The notes: generated by a model not told the origin, from the letters alone. DNA of 64,000 bases from Streptantibioticus ferralitis (GCF_029223525.1 NZ_JARHTQ010000021.1:62001-126000); one strand, 5' to 3'; positions 31,682 to 41,726 are shown, counted from the stretch's first letter. Numbers and translations are program-made.

Positions 31682-32842
31682 TCAGTCCCGGGCCAGGCCC
31701 AACCGAGCCCGTAGGCCGGTGCGTTCGTCCGGGGCCACCGAGGCGGCTCCGTCGGTCACCATCTCGTAGACCGACAGGATCTCGGCGCCGACCGTTGACC
31801 AGTCGAACCGCCGCACATGCCTGCTGCCCGTCGACCGGAGCTCGGCCAACCGGTCGCTGTCACCGAGCAGTCGGACCGCCGAGGCGGCCAGCGCATCCGC
31901 GTCCTCGACCGGGAACAGCTCACCCGCCGCTCCCCCGTCGAGCACCTGCCGGAACGCGTCCAGATCGCTGGCCAGCACCGGCGCGCCCGCCGACATGGCC
32001 TCCACCAGGATGATGCCGAAGCTCTCGCCACCGGTGTTGGGCGCCACATACAGATCGACGCTGCGCAGCATCCGGGCCTTGTCCTCGTCGCTGACCATGC
32101 CGAGGAACTCGACCTGCCCGCGCATGGATTCGGGCAGCCCTTCGACCGCCTCCTGCTCGTCGCCGCGCCCGGCGACCAGCAACCGCACCCCAGGGCGCAC
32201 CGCGAGGATCTTCGGGAGGGCCCGCATCAGCGTCGGCAGACCCTTGCGGGGCTCGTCGATCCGGCCGATGAAGCCAATCGTTTCCCCTTGCCACTGCGGC
32301 TTGGGTTCGGCCTTCGCGAAGAAGTCCACATCAACGCCGTTGGGGATGACCACGGCATCGCCGCCGAGGTGCTCCACGAGCGTGCGCCGGGCGTACTCGC
32401 TCACCGCGATCCGTGCGCTGATCTTCTCCAGCGCGGGCTGCAGGATCGGATACGCCGCGATCATCGCGCGCGAACGCGGGTTGGAGGTGTGGAACGTCGC
32501 CACGATCGGGCCCTGCGCCGCCCAGCAGGACAGCAGGCCGAGCGAGGGCGAGGCGGGCTCATGGATGTGGATGACGTCGAAGGCGCCGTCGTGCAGCCAG
32601 CGGCGTACCCGCGCGGCGGACAGAAACCCGAAGTTCAGCCGGGCCACCGAGCCGTTGTACGGCACGGGTACCGCCCGCCCCGCGGAGACGACATAGCCCG
32701 GCAGCGGAGTGTCATCGTCGGCGGGGGCCAGCACGGACACCTCGTGGCCCAGCCCGATCAGGTGCTCGGCGAGGTCCCGGATGTGGAACTGCACACCGCC
32801 GGGGACATCCCAGGAATACGGGCAGACGATCCCGATCCTCAA
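31682..32842 (-). CDS. pimA: Phosphatidylinositol alpha-mannosyltransferase PimA
   Basis: GT4/GT-B enzyme that transfers mannose from GDP-mannose to phosphatidylinositol on the cytoplasmic membrane face. The 386-residue protein shows PYSWDVPGGVQFHIRDLAEHL with the GG loop, HIHEPASPSL, IPNGVDVDFF, the sugar-nucleotide site GRIDEPRKGL and the EX7E motif in GGESFGIILVEA. The TTG at 32842 overlaps the patA stop by 4 bp (TTGA). Coupled to patA and pgsA, it forms the phosphatidylinositol mannoside module. Confidence 0.95.
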   Translation of the reverse strand: MRIGIVCPYSWDVPGGVQFHIRDLAEHLIGLGHEVSVLAPADDDTPLPGYVVSAGRAVPVPYNGSVARLNFGFLSAARVRRWLHDGAFDVIHIHEPASPSLGLLSCWAAQGPIVATFHTSNPRSRAMIAAYPILQPALEKISARIAVSEYARRTLVEHLGGDAVVIPNGVDVDFFAKAEPKPQWQGETIGFIGRIDEPRKGLPTLMRALPKILAVRPGVRLLVAGRGDEQEAVEGLPESMRGQVEFLGMVSDEDKARMLRSVDLYVAPNTGGESFGIILVEAMSAGAPVLASDLDAFRQVLDGGAAGELFPVEDADALAASAVRLLGDSDRLAELRSTGSRHVRRFDWSTVGAEILSVYEMVTDGAASVAPDERTGLRARLGLARD

Positions 32843-33777
32843 GGCTTCTCCGTTCCGGAGCCGTCAGACCGATTCGCCGCGGTGGCCTGGCGTGGGTCCA
32901 GGTCCGCCAGCCACAGCCGCTGCAGCATGTGCCAGTGCTCCGGATGCTCGGCGATGCCCGCCGCGAAGGCGTCGGCCATCCGTTGCGTCATCGCCTTCGC
33001 CTTCTCGGTCCTGGTGCCGTTCTCGGGCACCTCGACCGCCGGATGCACCTGCCCCCGCAGGACCGCCGACTCGTCGTACCAGAGGGTGACCGGCAGCAGC
33101 AGCGCACCGGTCTGTATCGACAGCATCGCAGGTCCGGCGGGCATGCGGGTGGTATCGCCGAAGAACGAGACCTCGATCCCGGAGGCGGACAGATCGCGAT
33201 CCGCCACCAGGCAGACCAGACCGCCGGAGCGCAGCCGCCGGGCGAGAGTGCCGAAGGCGGCGCCGCCGGTGTGCGGCAGCACCTCCATGCCCAGGCCCTC
33301 GCGGTACGCGACGAACCGGTCGTAGAGCGTCTCCGGCTTGAGCCGCTCGGCGACCGTGCTGAACGGGACGCCGAGCTTGGTGGTGACCCAGGCGCCCGCG
33401 AGGTCGTAGTTGCCCATGTGCGGCAGGGCGAGGATCACACCGTTGCCCGCCGCGAGCGCCTCTTCCAGCAGATGGACGTCCTTGGGCTCGAAACCGTCCC
33501 GGATGCGCTGCTTGCTCCATGCCGGGAGCCGGAAGGACTCCATCCAGTAGCGCAGGTAGGAGCGCATACCGGCGCGGGACAGCTCCGCCAGGCGCTCGGG
33601 GGTGGCGTCGGGGACGACCCGCGCGAGGTTGGCCTCCAGGCGCAGTACGCCCTTGCCGCGCCTGCGCCAGGCCAGATCGGCTATGCCTCGGCCCAATGCG
33701 TTGGCCAAGGGTTCCGGCAGCCGCTTGACCGCGGCCCATCCGGCCCCGTACAGCGCATCGGTGAGCTTCTCCTTCAC
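32839..33777 (-). CDS. patA: Phosphatidylinositol mannoside acyltransferase (PatA-like)
   Basis: Adds an acyl chain to the mannose of PIM1. The 312-residue protein belongs to the LpxL/HtrB-like lysophospholipid acyltransferases and has the HX4D catalytic motif HMGNYD, followed by LVADRDLSASGIEVSFFG. The start is GTG at 33777, overlapping the pgsA stop by 4 bp. An amphipathic start (KEKLTDALYGAGWAAVKRLPE) suits peripheral membrane attachment. Confidence 0.93.
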   Translation of the reverse strand: MKEKLTDALYGAGWAAVKRLPEPLANALGRGIADLAWRRRGKGVLRLEANLARVVPDATPERLAELSRAGMRSYLRYWMESFRLPAWSKQRIRDGFEPKDVHLLEEALAAGNGVILALPHMGNYDLAGAWVTTKLGVPFSTVAERLKPETLYDRFVAYREGLGMEVLPHTGGAAFGTLARRLRSGGLVCLVADRDLSASGIEVSFFGDTTRMPAGPAMLSIQTGALLLPVTLWYDESAVLRGQVHPAVEVPENGTRTEKAKAMTQRMADAFAAGIAEHPEHWHMLQRLWLADLDPRQATAANRSDGSGTEKP

Positions 33778-34436
33778 GCCGGGTTCCCCTCCTCCTCGTG
33801 CACCGCTGCGTCGGCCTCGGCGGCCTCGCGGCGCACGGTCACCACGCGCTGCACCATGGTCACCAGGCTGCCCGCCGCCACGATCCACAGCGCGATCGGC
33901 AGCAGCACCTCGATGTGCGGCACACCGAACGCGTGCAGTCCGGCCAGACCGCAGGCCACCAGCGAGATGACCAGCCGCTCGGCGCGCTCGACCAGCCCGT
34001 TGACGTCGACCGGCAGACCGATGGCCTCGCCGCGCGCCTTGGTGTACGAGACGATCTGGCCGCTGGCCAGGCAGAAGATGGTCACCGCGCACAGCACCAG
34101 GTTGCGCCCGCCCCCCGCGTACCACAGCGCGAGCCCGCCGAAGATCGCGGCGTCGGCCACCCGGTCCAGCGTGGAGTCCAGGAACGCGCCCCATCGGCTG
34201 GAGCGGCCGAGTTGGCGGGCCATGTTGCCGTCGACCAGGTCGGAGAAGACGAACAGCGTGATGACGACGGTGCCCCAGAAGAACTCTCCCCTGGGGTAGA
34301 AGGCCAGCGCACCCGCCATCACGCCCCCCGTACCGACCAGGGTGACCGCGTCGGGGCTGATGCCCAGACGCAGCAGAAGTGCGGCGAACGGTGTGAGGAC
34401 ACGCGTGAAGAAAGCACGCGCGTACTTGTTCAGCAT
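33774..34436 (-). CDS. pgsA: Phosphatidylinositol phosphate synthase (CDP-alcohol phosphatidyltransferase)
   Basis: Condenses CDP-diacylglycerol with inositol phosphate. The 220-residue protein has about six helices and the complete CDP-alcohol transferase motif D-x2-DG-x2-AR-x8-G-x3-D-x3-D in DLVDGNMARQLGRSSRWGAF, closing with LDSTLD. The context with patA and pimA supports the phosphatidylinositol substrate rather than glycerol phosphate. It is the first gene of the leftward PIM unit. The 288 bp between it and the divergent EF-G2 gene contain no other gene that I can support. Confidence 0.94.
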   Translation of the reverse strand: MLNKYARAFFTRVLTPFAALLLRLGISPDAVTLVGTGGVMAGALAFYPRGEFFWGTVVITLFVFSDLVDGNMARQLGRSSRWGAFLDSTLDRVADAAIFGGLALWYAGGGRNLVLCAVTIFCLASGQIVSYTKARGEAIGLPVDVNGLVERAERLVISLVACGLAGLHAFGVPHIEVLLPIALWIVAAGSLVTMVQRVVTVRREAAEADAAVHEEEGNPA

Positions 34437-34724
34437 GGCCTTCCCGACAGTTCAGTAGTACCGGCTTGGCCCCTTGCGGCCCCGGCCGCCCCATCGTAGC
34501 CAGGCGCGGAGTGCGGCCGGTCACAGGCACCCGTCCGGTACGGGCGGGGGTACGACGTATGGACGCAAACCTAAGGGCGTGGGAAGGTCGAAGAACCGCG
34601 GGCGCTACCGGAGCCGCCTGATCAGTCCCGTGGCCTTCGCCTTCGCGCCTGCCGGCATGCCAGCCCTGCCCTCATGAGCCGCGGGTTACGAGGGCAGTCA
34701 CCGTGCAGTGACTGGAGGCAAGCG

Positions 34725-36923
34725 ATGGGCGACAGGCGAGATGCACATGCGGGAGCCGCCGGAGGCGCACCGGCGGCCGACCGGCCCGAGGGGCTGCGGA
34801 ACGTGGTGCTGGTCGGCCACAGCGGAGCAGGCAAGACGACGCTGGCGGAGGCGCTGGCCCTGGCCGGCGGGGCGATGAACCGGTGCGGCCGGGTCGAGGA
34901 GGGCACGACCGTCTCCGACTTCGACGAGATCGAGCACCGGCAGCAGCGTTCGGTACAGCTGTCACTGATCCCGGTGGAATGGGGCAATATCAAGATCAAT
35001 CTGCTGGACACCCCCGGATACGCGGACTTCGTCGGGGAGTTGAGGGCCGGTCTGCGCGCCGCGGACGCGGCCCTCTTCGTCGTCTCGGCCGCCGACGGTG
35101 TCGACGGCGCGACCCGCATGGTGTGGGAGGAGTGCGCGGCGGTCGGCATGCCGCGCGCGGTGGTGGTGACCCACCTGGAGAACGCCCGCGCCGACTTCGA
35201 CGAGATGACCGCCATCTGCCAGCGGGTCTTCGGCGGCGACGACCCGGATGCGGTGCTGCCGCTGTATCTGCCGCTGTACGGCGAGGAGGCACCCGACGGG
35301 CACACCCCGGTCGCCGGTCTGATCGGACTGCTGTCGCAGCGCGTCTACGACTACTCCTCGGGCGAGCGCGTCGAACGCGACCCCGACCCCGAGCATCTGC
35401 CGCTGATCGAAGAGGCCCGGAACCGGCTCATCGAGGGGATCATCGCCGAGAGCGAGGACGAGACCCTGATGGACCGCTACCTCGGCGGTGCGGAGATCGA
35501 CCAGAAGACCCTGATCGAGGACCTGGAGCGGGCCGTCGCCCGCGGCACCTTCCACCCGGTGCTCGCCGCCGCCCCACCGCCGGAGGGCGCACGCCACGGT
35601 CTGGGCACCCTTGAGCTGCTGGAACTGATCACCGGTGGCTTCCCGACACCGGCCGAGCGCGAGGCCCCAGCGGTGACCACCCCGCAGGGCGCACCGCGGC
35701 CGCCGCTGGAGTGCGACCCGGACGGCCCGCTCGCCGCCGAGGTGGTCAAGACCTCCTCCGACCCCTACGTGGGACGGATCAGCCTGGTGCGGGTCTTCTC
35801 CGGGATGTTGCGCCCCGACGAGACGGTGCATGTCTCCGGGCACGGGCTGGAGGACCGCGGACACGAGGACCACGACGTCGACGAGCGGGTGGGCGCGCTC
35901 TCCTCCCCGTTCGGCAAGACCCAGCGCCCGGTGCCGCGGGCCATCGCCGGCGATCTGGTGTGTGTGGCGAAGCTGACCCGCGCGGAGACCGGCGACACCC
36001 TGTCCGCGAAGGACGACCCGCTGCTCATGGAGCCGTGGATCATGCCGGACCCGCTGCTGCCGGTCGCCATCGAGGCGCACAGCAAGGCCGACGAGGACAA
36101 GCTGTCGCAGGGCCTGGCACGACTGGTCGCCGAGGACCCGACGATGTGCCTGGAGCAGAACCAGGACACCCACCAGGTGGTGCTGTGGTGTCTGGGCGAG
36201 GCGCATGTGGACGTGGCGCTGGAGCGGTTGCGCGGCCGGTACGGCGTCCAGGTCGACGCCGTACCGTACCGGGTGTCGCTGCGCGAGACCTTCGGCGACA
36301 AGGCGGCCGGGCGCGGTCGGCATGTCAAACAGTCCGGTGGCCACGGGCAGTTCGCGATCTGCGAGATCGAGGTGGAACCGCTGCCGGTGGGCTCGGGTAT
36401 CGAGTTCGTCGACAAGGTGGTCGGCGGCGCGGTGCCGCGTCAGTTCATCCCTTCGGTGGAAAAGGGCGTACGCGCGCAGGCCGCCAAGGGCGTAGCGGCT
36501 GGATACCCCGTGGTGGACATCAGGGTCACCCTGCTCGACGGCAAGGCGCACTCGGTGGACTCCTCCGACGCCGCTTTCCAGACCGCGGGCGCGCTGGCAC
36601 TGCGGGAGGCCGCCAAGGATTCCCGTATCCACCTGCTGGAGCCCGTCGCCGAGGTGCAGGTGCTGGTCTCGGACGAGTACGTGGGACCGGTGATGAGCGA
36701 CCTCGCCGGGCGCAGGGGCCGGGTGCTGGGGACCGAACCGGCGGGACCCGGCCGGACGTTGGTGCGCGCCGAGGTGCCCGAGATCGAGATCGGACGGTAT
36801 GCGATCGACCTGCGGTCGATCTCGCACGGAACCGGCCGGTTCAGCCGCTCGTACGCCCGGCATGAGCCGATGCCGCCGCAACTCGCCGCGAAGCTGCGGG
36901 AGGAGCAGGAGGAGACCAGGTAA
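34725..36923 (+). CDS. Elongation factor G-like protein EF-G2
   Basis: A 732-residue translational-GTPase paralogue. G1 is GHSGAGKTT, the switch/G2 segment has the conserved threonines (EEGTTVSDFD), G3 is DTPGY. The G4 motif, NKxD in true EF-G, reads THLE (VVTHLENARADFDE). Domains II-V follow (KTSSDPYVGRISLVRVFSG, QSGGHGQFAICEIEVEPL, SVEKGVRAQAAKG). The family is the actinobacterial EF-G2 group, whose role in translation is unclear; the essential EF-G lies elsewhere. The ATG at 34725 has GGAGG 6 bp upstream. Confidence 0.93.
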   Translation: MGDRRDAHAGAAGGAPAADRPEGLRNVVLVGHSGAGKTTLAEALALAGGAMNRCGRVEEGTTVSDFDEIEHRQQRSVQLSLIPVEWGNIKINLLDTPGYADFVGELRAGLRAADAALFVVSAADGVDGATRMVWEECAAVGMPRAVVVTHLENARADFDEMTAICQRVFGGDDPDAVLPLYLPLYGEEAPDGHTPVAGLIGLLSQRVYDYSSGERVERDPDPEHLPLIEEARNRLIEGIIAESEDETLMDRYLGGAEIDQKTLIEDLERAVARGTFHPVLAAAPPPEGARHGLGTLELLELITGGFPTPAEREAPAVTTPQGAPRPPLECDPDGPLAAEVVKTSSDPYVGRISLVRVFSGMLRPDETVHVSGHGLEDRGHEDHDVDERVGALSSPFGKTQRPVPRAIAGDLVCVAKLTRAETGDTLSAKDDPLLMEPWIMPDPLLPVAIEAHSKADEDKLSQGLARLVAEDPTMCLEQNQDTHQVVLWCLGEAHVDVALERLRGRYGVQVDAVPYRVSLRETFGDKAAGRGRHVKQSGGHGQFAICEIEVEPLPVGSGIEFVDKVVGGAVPRQFIPSVEKGVRAQAAKGVAAGYPVVDIRVTLLDGKAHSVDSSDAAFQTAGALALREAAKDSRIHLLEPVAEVQVLVSDEYVGPVMSDLAGRRGRVLGTEPAGPGRTLVRAEVPEIEIGRYAIDLRSISHGTGRFSRSYARHEPMPPQLAAKLREEQEETR

Positions 36924-36943
36924 CTCCCGTATCCCTTACCGCG

Positions 36944-36981
36944 GGGAGTCGTCCTTCACCCCGGGAGTCGTCTTTCACCCC
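36944..36981. repeat. 19-bp tandem duplication
   Basis: GGGAGTCGTCCTTCACCCC (36944-36962) is followed at once by GGGAGTCGTCTTTCACCCC (36963-36981), differing at one base. It lies 21 bp after the EF-G2 stop and 131 bp before the next gene. It has no clear hairpin and could be a duplicated operator or plain slippage. Confidence 0.85.
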
Positions 36982-37111
36982 GCACCACTGACGAGTTGGT
37001 CACCGTCCGGATACGCTGTGCAGGTAGATCGGACGGTGTGCCAATCCGATGCACGGTGGAGTTCGTTGACGGCCCTTACCGGGCCATCGGCCAAGGGAGT
37101 TGGGGGCGGCA

Positions 37112-38761
37112 GTGTCGAGTTTCTCCGGCGTGGAGTTCGACTTCAGCCCGGGCGCCCAGGTGCCGCTGATCGGCATGGGCGGGGAGACGGCCGCCACCCA
37201 GGCGCTGTCCTCCGCCGCGTACCGGGACGGGCCGGTCGAGGCCCTGGTGAACGTCAACTCCGAGGCGAGCGTCAAACCGCCGAAGCTGTCCCTGTTCGAA
37301 CCGAACCTGGGCGAGGCGTTCGCACGCGCGGTGCAGGTGCGGATGCTCGGCGGCGCACGCAAGGAGACCATCCAGTCCTTCGGCATGGATCCGCAGACCG
37401 TCGTGGTGCACTGCCTGGCGGCGAACCGGATCCGTCAGCAGCGCGACATGCGCCTGACCGTCGTGATGGGCGTGTGCGGTCTGCTCTTCCTGCCCGGTGT
37501 GCTGATCTGGCTCGGCGCGTTCCAACTGCGCCGTACGCTCGGCAAGTTGGACGGGCGCGTCGGGTCACTGGGCGGCGTGGTGCTCGCGATCGTGGTGGGG
37601 CTCGCCGCGCTGCTGTTGTGGCGGCCTCCGCTGACCGGGTTCTTCAGGCAGTACCTGCGGGTGATGCTGCTGGTTCCGGTGCTCGGCTGGTACATCGCCA
37701 AGCGCATCTGCGAGCGCACCGCGGTGGATCTACGGGAACGCTGGGCGTCGCTGCTCGGCGGTGGCGGCGTCGGCGCGAAGATCCCGGAGGCGGTGCCGCA
37801 GCACCCCAACCAGACCCGCGCCGAGCTGATGCGCCAGTCGCTGATGGCGCTGGCCACCGAGCAGAGCAGCAACGTGGTCTTCTACGCCGGCCCCAAGGGC
37901 ATATTGGGCATGGGCTCGCGCTGGGGCGTCTGGCAGCTGGCGGAGGAACTGGAGCCGCGGGCCGACACCGACATCCACCCCTTCCGCAGCTGGGACGTCA
38001 TCAAGGCCATCCAGGACCGGTTGCGCGATCTGGAGCGCGGTCCGCTGCACACCGGCGGCTTCCCCAAGCCCTCGATACGGCACTGGATCGTGGCGCCGGT
38101 CGGCGAGGGCGCCAAGGAGGTCAGCCGACCCACCGGGGCTGAGGTCGAGGGCTTCACCGTGAAGGACTTCGAGATACAGCGGATCTGCAACGAGCAGCAG
38201 TTCGGCAGCGGCAACCGGCACTACCTCGGTGTCCAGTTCGTGCTGTGGGACGGCCAGTTGGTGCTCAATCTGCTGATCACGGTGACGGTGCTGCACTACA
38301 CCCTGCGGATCGAGGTGACCGGGCACGCGCTCGGACCGGTGAACTCGCTGTTCATGGGCGGCCCTTCGCCGAAGACCAAGGAGGTCTCAAAAACCGTCAA
38401 GTTCTGGGAGACCAGGACCGTGAACCTGCCGTTGGTGGACGCGGGCGAGGTGGTGCGGCTCACCGCACGCGCGCCGTTCACCTGGTTTCCGCCGATCCTG
38501 GACTTCCTCGGCGGCCAGCTGACGCTGCCCGAGCCGTTCGGGCTGCGGCACGCGTGGGCGGACAAGCCGTGGAAGCACCGGTTCATGGCGGACGACGCGT
38601 TGCGCGCTGCGACTCCGGTGTTGCGCGCGGTGAACGCCGCCGCGATTTCCGTTCTGGAGGAGAACGGGGTGGACACGGAGCGGTTCACCAACCGGTCGCT
38701 GATGCTCAGCGGTTTGGTCCAGGGGGCAGAGCCTCGGTCGGCTGACGCGTACAACGCGTAG
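37112..38761 (+). CDS. Large conserved membrane protein of unknown function
   Basis: A 549-residue protein. The N-terminal ~110 residues are soluble (FSPGAQVPLIGMGGETAATQALSS). Three or four hydrophobic segments follow between residues ~115 and 195 (MGVCGLLFLPGVLIWLGAF, GGVVLAIVVGLAALLLW, MLLVPVLGWYIA), then a ~350-residue C-terminal part with one more hydrophobic stretch (LVLNLLITVTVLHYTLRI). I see no enzyme motif. The GTG at 37112 is chosen over a TTG 12 bp earlier. Its position between EF-G2 and the HIT gene is conserved in streptomycetes. Confidence 0.9.
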   Translation: MSSFSGVEFDFSPGAQVPLIGMGGETAATQALSSAAYRDGPVEALVNVNSEASVKPPKLSLFEPNLGEAFARAVQVRMLGGARKETIQSFGMDPQTVVVHCLAANRIRQQRDMRLTVVMGVCGLLFLPGVLIWLGAFQLRRTLGKLDGRVGSLGGVVLAIVVGLAALLLWRPPLTGFFRQYLRVMLLVPVLGWYIAKRICERTAVDLRERWASLLGGGGVGAKIPEAVPQHPNQTRAELMRQSLMALATEQSSNVVFYAGPKGILGMGSRWGVWQLAEELEPRADTDIHPFRSWDVIKAIQDRLRDLERGPLHTGGFPKPSIRHWIVAPVGEGAKEVSRPTGAEVEGFTVKDFEIQRICNEQQFGSGNRHYLGVQFVLWDGQLVLNLLITVTVLHYTLRIEVTGHALGPVNSLFMGGPSPKTKEVSKTVKFWETRTVNLPLVDAGEVVRLTARAPFTWFPPILDFLGGQLTLPEPFGLRHAWADKPWKHRFMADDALRAATPVLRAVNAAAISVLEENGVDTERFTNRSLMLSGLVQGAEPRSADAYNA

Positions 38762-38796
38762 CGCCTGCGGTTCTTGCCCCACCCGCCAGCCCTTCC

Positions 38797-38928
38797 GTCC
38801 TCAAGCGCCGGACGGGCTGGCTTTCGTCCTCAAGCGCTGGACGGGCTGACTTTGTCCTCAAGTGCCGGACAGGCTGAAAGCAGCGCCGAGACGGGCGGAA
38901 GATTCAGCCCGTCTCGGCGCTTGAGGAC
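38797..38928. repeat. Three direct GTCCTCAAGCGC repeats plus inverted copy; terminator
   Basis: GTCCTCAAGCGCCGGACGGG (plus CTG) starts at 38797, 38826 and 38854 with a few substitutions. An inverted copy (CAGCCCGTCTCGGCGCTTGA, plus GGAC) lies at 38905-38928. AGCGCCGAGACGGGC (38882-38896) and GCCCGTCTCGGCGCT (38907-38921) form a 15-bp hairpin. The element lies between convergent genes and belongs to the same palindrome family as 18960 and 48624, so it is probably a bidirectional terminator that has multiplied locally. Confidence 0.85.
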
Positions 38929-38948
38929 GACGCGCGGATTGCGGGTGA

Positions 38949-39506
38949 TCAGTCCGACCGTTCGGACGGCCAGTGGGCCGCCAGCATGGCGCGGGTGTCC
39001 GCAAGCAACTGCGGCAGCACCTTCGTGTGGCCGACGACCGGCATGAAGTTGGTGTCGCCACCCCAGCGCGGCACCACGTGCTGGTGGAGGTGGGCGGCGA
39101 TGCCCGCGCCGGCCACCTCGCCCTGGTTCATGCCGATGTTGAAGCCATGCGCTCCGGAGGCCGAGCGCAGGGCGGTCATCGCGTGCTTGGTGAACTCCGC
39201 CAGCTCCACCGTCTCGGCCTCGTCGAGATCTGTGTAGTCGGCAACGTGCCGGTACGGCACCACCATCAGATGGCCGCCGTTGTAGGGGTAGAGGTTGAGG
39301 ACCGCGTAGACGGTCTCACCGCGCGCGATGATCAGGCCGTCCTCGTCGGACTTGGCCGGAATGGCGCAGAAGGGGCAGCCGTCGCCGGCCTCCGGGCCGG
39401 TCGGCTTGTTCTCACCCTGGATGTACGCCATGCGGTGCGGGGTCCACAGGCGCTGGAACGCGTCCGGCGTCCCGACTCCGATCTGCTGCTCCGGCTCAGT
39501 CGTCAT
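38949..39506 (-). CDS. HIT-family nucleotide hydrolase/phosphorylase
   Basis: A 185-residue histidine-triad protein. The triad is HLHQHVV near residue 145, and CPFC near residue 45 is one half of a metal site. Other conserved parts are LNLYPYNGGHLMVVPYRHV and GFNIGMNQGEVAGAGI. Mycobacterial relatives act on diadenosine tetraphosphate, a plausible substrate. The ATG at 39506 has no good ribosome site and may be leaderless; an ATG 12 bp upstream is an alternative. It follows thrS across a terminator, so it is likely transcribed on its own. Confidence 0.92.
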   Translation of the reverse strand: MTTEPEQQIGVGTPDAFQRLWTPHRMAYIQGENKPTGPEAGDGCPFCAIPAKSDEDGLIIARGETVYAVLNLYPYNGGHLMVVPYRHVADYTDLDEAETVELAEFTKHAMTALRSASGAHGFNIGMNQGEVAGAGIAAHLHQHVVPRWGGDTNFMPVVGHTKVLPQLLADTRAMLAAHWPSERSD

Positions 39507-39543
39507 GCTGTGCAGCATATTCGCCCGCGGCGGCCGACGACGC

Positions 39544-39578
39544 GGGGAGGGGCGGACCGTAACGGTCCGCCCCTCCCC
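39544..39578 (-). terminator. thrS terminator hairpin
   Basis: GGGGAGGGGCGGACC (39544-39558) pairs perfectly with GGTCCGCCCCTCCCC (39564-39578), and the centre GTAAC can add two more pairs. It lies 23 bp after the thrS stop in the direction of transcription and separates thrS from the HIT gene. Confidence 0.88.
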
Positions 39579-39601
39579 GGCCCCGTCCCAGCGGGGGCTC
39601 G

Positions 39602-41584
39602 TCACACCTGGATGCGGCGCTCCACAGCGTCAACGATCTCGGCCAGCGCTTCGTCACGCGGGATGCCGTTCTTCTGCGAGCCGTCGCGGTAGCGGAAGCT
39701 CACCGCACCGTTCGCGACATCCTCATCACCGGCGATGACCATGAACGGCACCTTCTGCTTCTGCGCGTTCCTGATCTTCTTCTGCATGCGTTCCGAGGAC
39801 GCGTCCACCTCGATGCGCAGACCCTTGGCCCGCGCCGCCGACGCGAACTCCTCCAGGTACGGCACATGGGCGTCGCCGATCGGGATGCCGACCGCCTGCA
39901 CGGGCGCGAGCCAGGCCGGGAAGGCGCCCGCGTAGTGCTCGGTCAGTACCCCGAAGAACCGCTCGATGGAGCCGAAGAGTGCCCGGTGGATCATCACCGG
40001 ACGCTGCCGCGAGCCGTCGGCGGCCTGGAACTCCAGGTCGAACCGCTCCGGCAGGTTGAAGTCCACCTGGATCGTGGACATCTGCCAGCTGCGGCCGATC
40101 GCGTCCCGTGCCTGGACGGAGATCTTCGGGCCGTAGAAGGCGGCGCCGCCCGGGTCCATCACCAGTTCAAGGCCCTGCTTCTCGGCGGCCTCGCGCAGCG
40201 TCTGGGTGGCCTCCTCCCAGACCTCGTCGGAGCCGATGAACTTCTCCGGGTCCTTGGTGGACAGCTCCAGGTAGAAGTCGTTGAGCCCGTAGTCACGCAG
40301 CAGGTTCAGCACGAAGGTGAGCAGCGAGTCGAGCTCGTCGGCCATCTGCTCCTTGGTGCAGTAGATGTGCGCGTCGTCCTGGGTCAGCCCGCGGACCCGG
40401 GTCAGTCCGTGCACCACGCCGGACTTCTCGTACCGGTAGACGGTGCCGAACTCGAAGAGACGCAGCGGGAGTTCGCGGTAGGAGCGCCCCCGGGACCTGA
40501 AGATCAGGTTGTGCATGGGGCAGTTCATGGGCTTGAGGTAGTACTTGTGGCCCTCGTCCAGCTCCATGGGCGGGTACATGCCGTCCGCGTACCAGTCCAG
40601 GTGGCCGGAGGTCTGGTACAGCTCCTGCTTGGTGATGTGCGGGGTGTTGACGAACGAGTACCCGGCCTCCTCGTGGCGACGGCGCGAGTAGTCCTCCATC
40701 ACCCGGCGGATGACACCGCCCTTGGGGTGGAACACCGGCAGACCCGAGCCGATCTCCTCGGGGAAGGAGAACAGGTCGAGCTCGGCGCCGAGCTTGCGGT
40801 GATCACGCTTCTCGGCCTCGGCCAGCCGGTCGAGGTAGGCCTTCAGCTCGTCCTTCGACGGCCAGGCGGTGCCGTAGATCCGCTGCAGCTGCGGGTTCTT
40901 CTCGCTGCCGCGCCAGTACGCGGCGGCGGTGCGCATCAGCTTGAACGCCGGGATGTTCCGGGTGGTGGGCAGGTGCGGACCGCGGCACAGATCCTTCCAG
41001 CACAGGTCGCCGGTCTTGGCGTCGAGGTTGTCGTAGATGGTCAGCTCACCGGCGCCGACCTCGGCGGAGGCGCCCTCGGCGGCGTCCGCGGCGGAGCCCT
41101 TGAGACCGATCAGCTCCAGCTTGTACGGCTCGGCGGCGAGCTCCTCGCGGGCCGCCTCGTCGCTCACCGCGCGGCGCGAGAAGCGCTGGCCGCGCTTGAT
41201 GATCTCCTGCATCTTCTTCTCGACGCGCTTGAGATCGTCCGGGTTGAACGGCTGGTCGACGTCGAAGTCGTAGTAGAAGCCGTCCTTGATCGGCGGACCG
41301 ATGCCGAGCTTGGCCTCCGGGAAGATCTCCTGCACCGCCTGCGCCATGACGTGCGCGGTCGAGTGGCGCAGGATGCTCAGCCCGTCCTCGCTGTCGATGG
41401 TGACCGGCTCCACCTCGTCGCCGTCGGCGAGCGGGTAGCCGAGGTCCTTCAGCTCACCGGCGACACGGGCAGCGACGACGGAGCGGTCCCCCTCGAAGAG
41501 GTCCGCGGCCGTCGTCCCCGTCGTGACCACGCGATCTTCCCGTTCCACGGAATCGCGTTTGATGATCACACGGAGCTCTGACAC
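39602..41584 (-). CDS. thrS: Threonyl-tRNA synthetase
   Basis: Charges tRNA-Thr. The 660-residue protein has an N-terminal TGS domain (residues ~1-60), an editing domain with HSTAHVMA near residue 74 and CRGPHLP, the class II core ([35 protein letters not shown]) with its Zn ligands, and an anticodon-binding domain. The GTG at 41584 has AGGAG 8 bp upstream. I looked in the leader for a T-box and found none. Confidence 0.97.
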   Translation of the reverse strand: MSELRVIIKRDSVEREDRVVTTGTTAADLFEGDRSVVAARVAGELKDLGYPLADGDEVEPVTIDSEDGLSILRHSTAHVMAQAVQEIFPEAKLGIGPPIKDGFYYDFDVDQPFNPDDLKRVEKKMQEIIKRGQRFSRRAVSDEAAREELAAEPYKLELIGLKGSAADAAEGASAEVGAGELTIYDNLDAKTGDLCWKDLCRGPHLPTTRNIPAFKLMRTAAAYWRGSEKNPQLQRIYGTAWPSKDELKAYLDRLAEAEKRDHRKLGAELDLFSFPEEIGSGLPVFHPKGGVIRRVMEDYSRRRHEEAGYSFVNTPHITKQELYQTSGHLDWYADGMYPPMELDEGHKYYLKPMNCPMHNLIFRSRGRSYRELPLRLFEFGTVYRYEKSGVVHGLTRVRGLTQDDAHIYCTKEQMADELDSLLTFVLNLLRDYGLNDFYLELSTKDPEKFIGSDEVWEEATQTLREAAEKQGLELVMDPGGAAFYGPKISVQARDAIGRSWQMSTIQVDFNLPERFDLEFQAADGSRQRPVMIHRALFGSIERFFGVLTEHYAGAFPAWLAPVQAVGIPIGDAHVPYLEEFASAARAKGLRIEVDASSERMQKKIRNAQKQKVPFMVIAGDEDVANGAVSFRYRDGSQKNGIPRDEALAEIVDAVERRIQV

Positions 41585-41726
41585 CGGTCTTCTCCTGACT
41601 CACGTCACACAGTCGGCAGCGGACGCTGCACCGGTGAATCGTACCGAGCGGGACCGCTCGGGCGCTAAGCCGTGGTCATCAGGGCTGCGGTTCGCCGGGA
41701 CCGCAGGTCGCCATGGCGGTGCTTAT

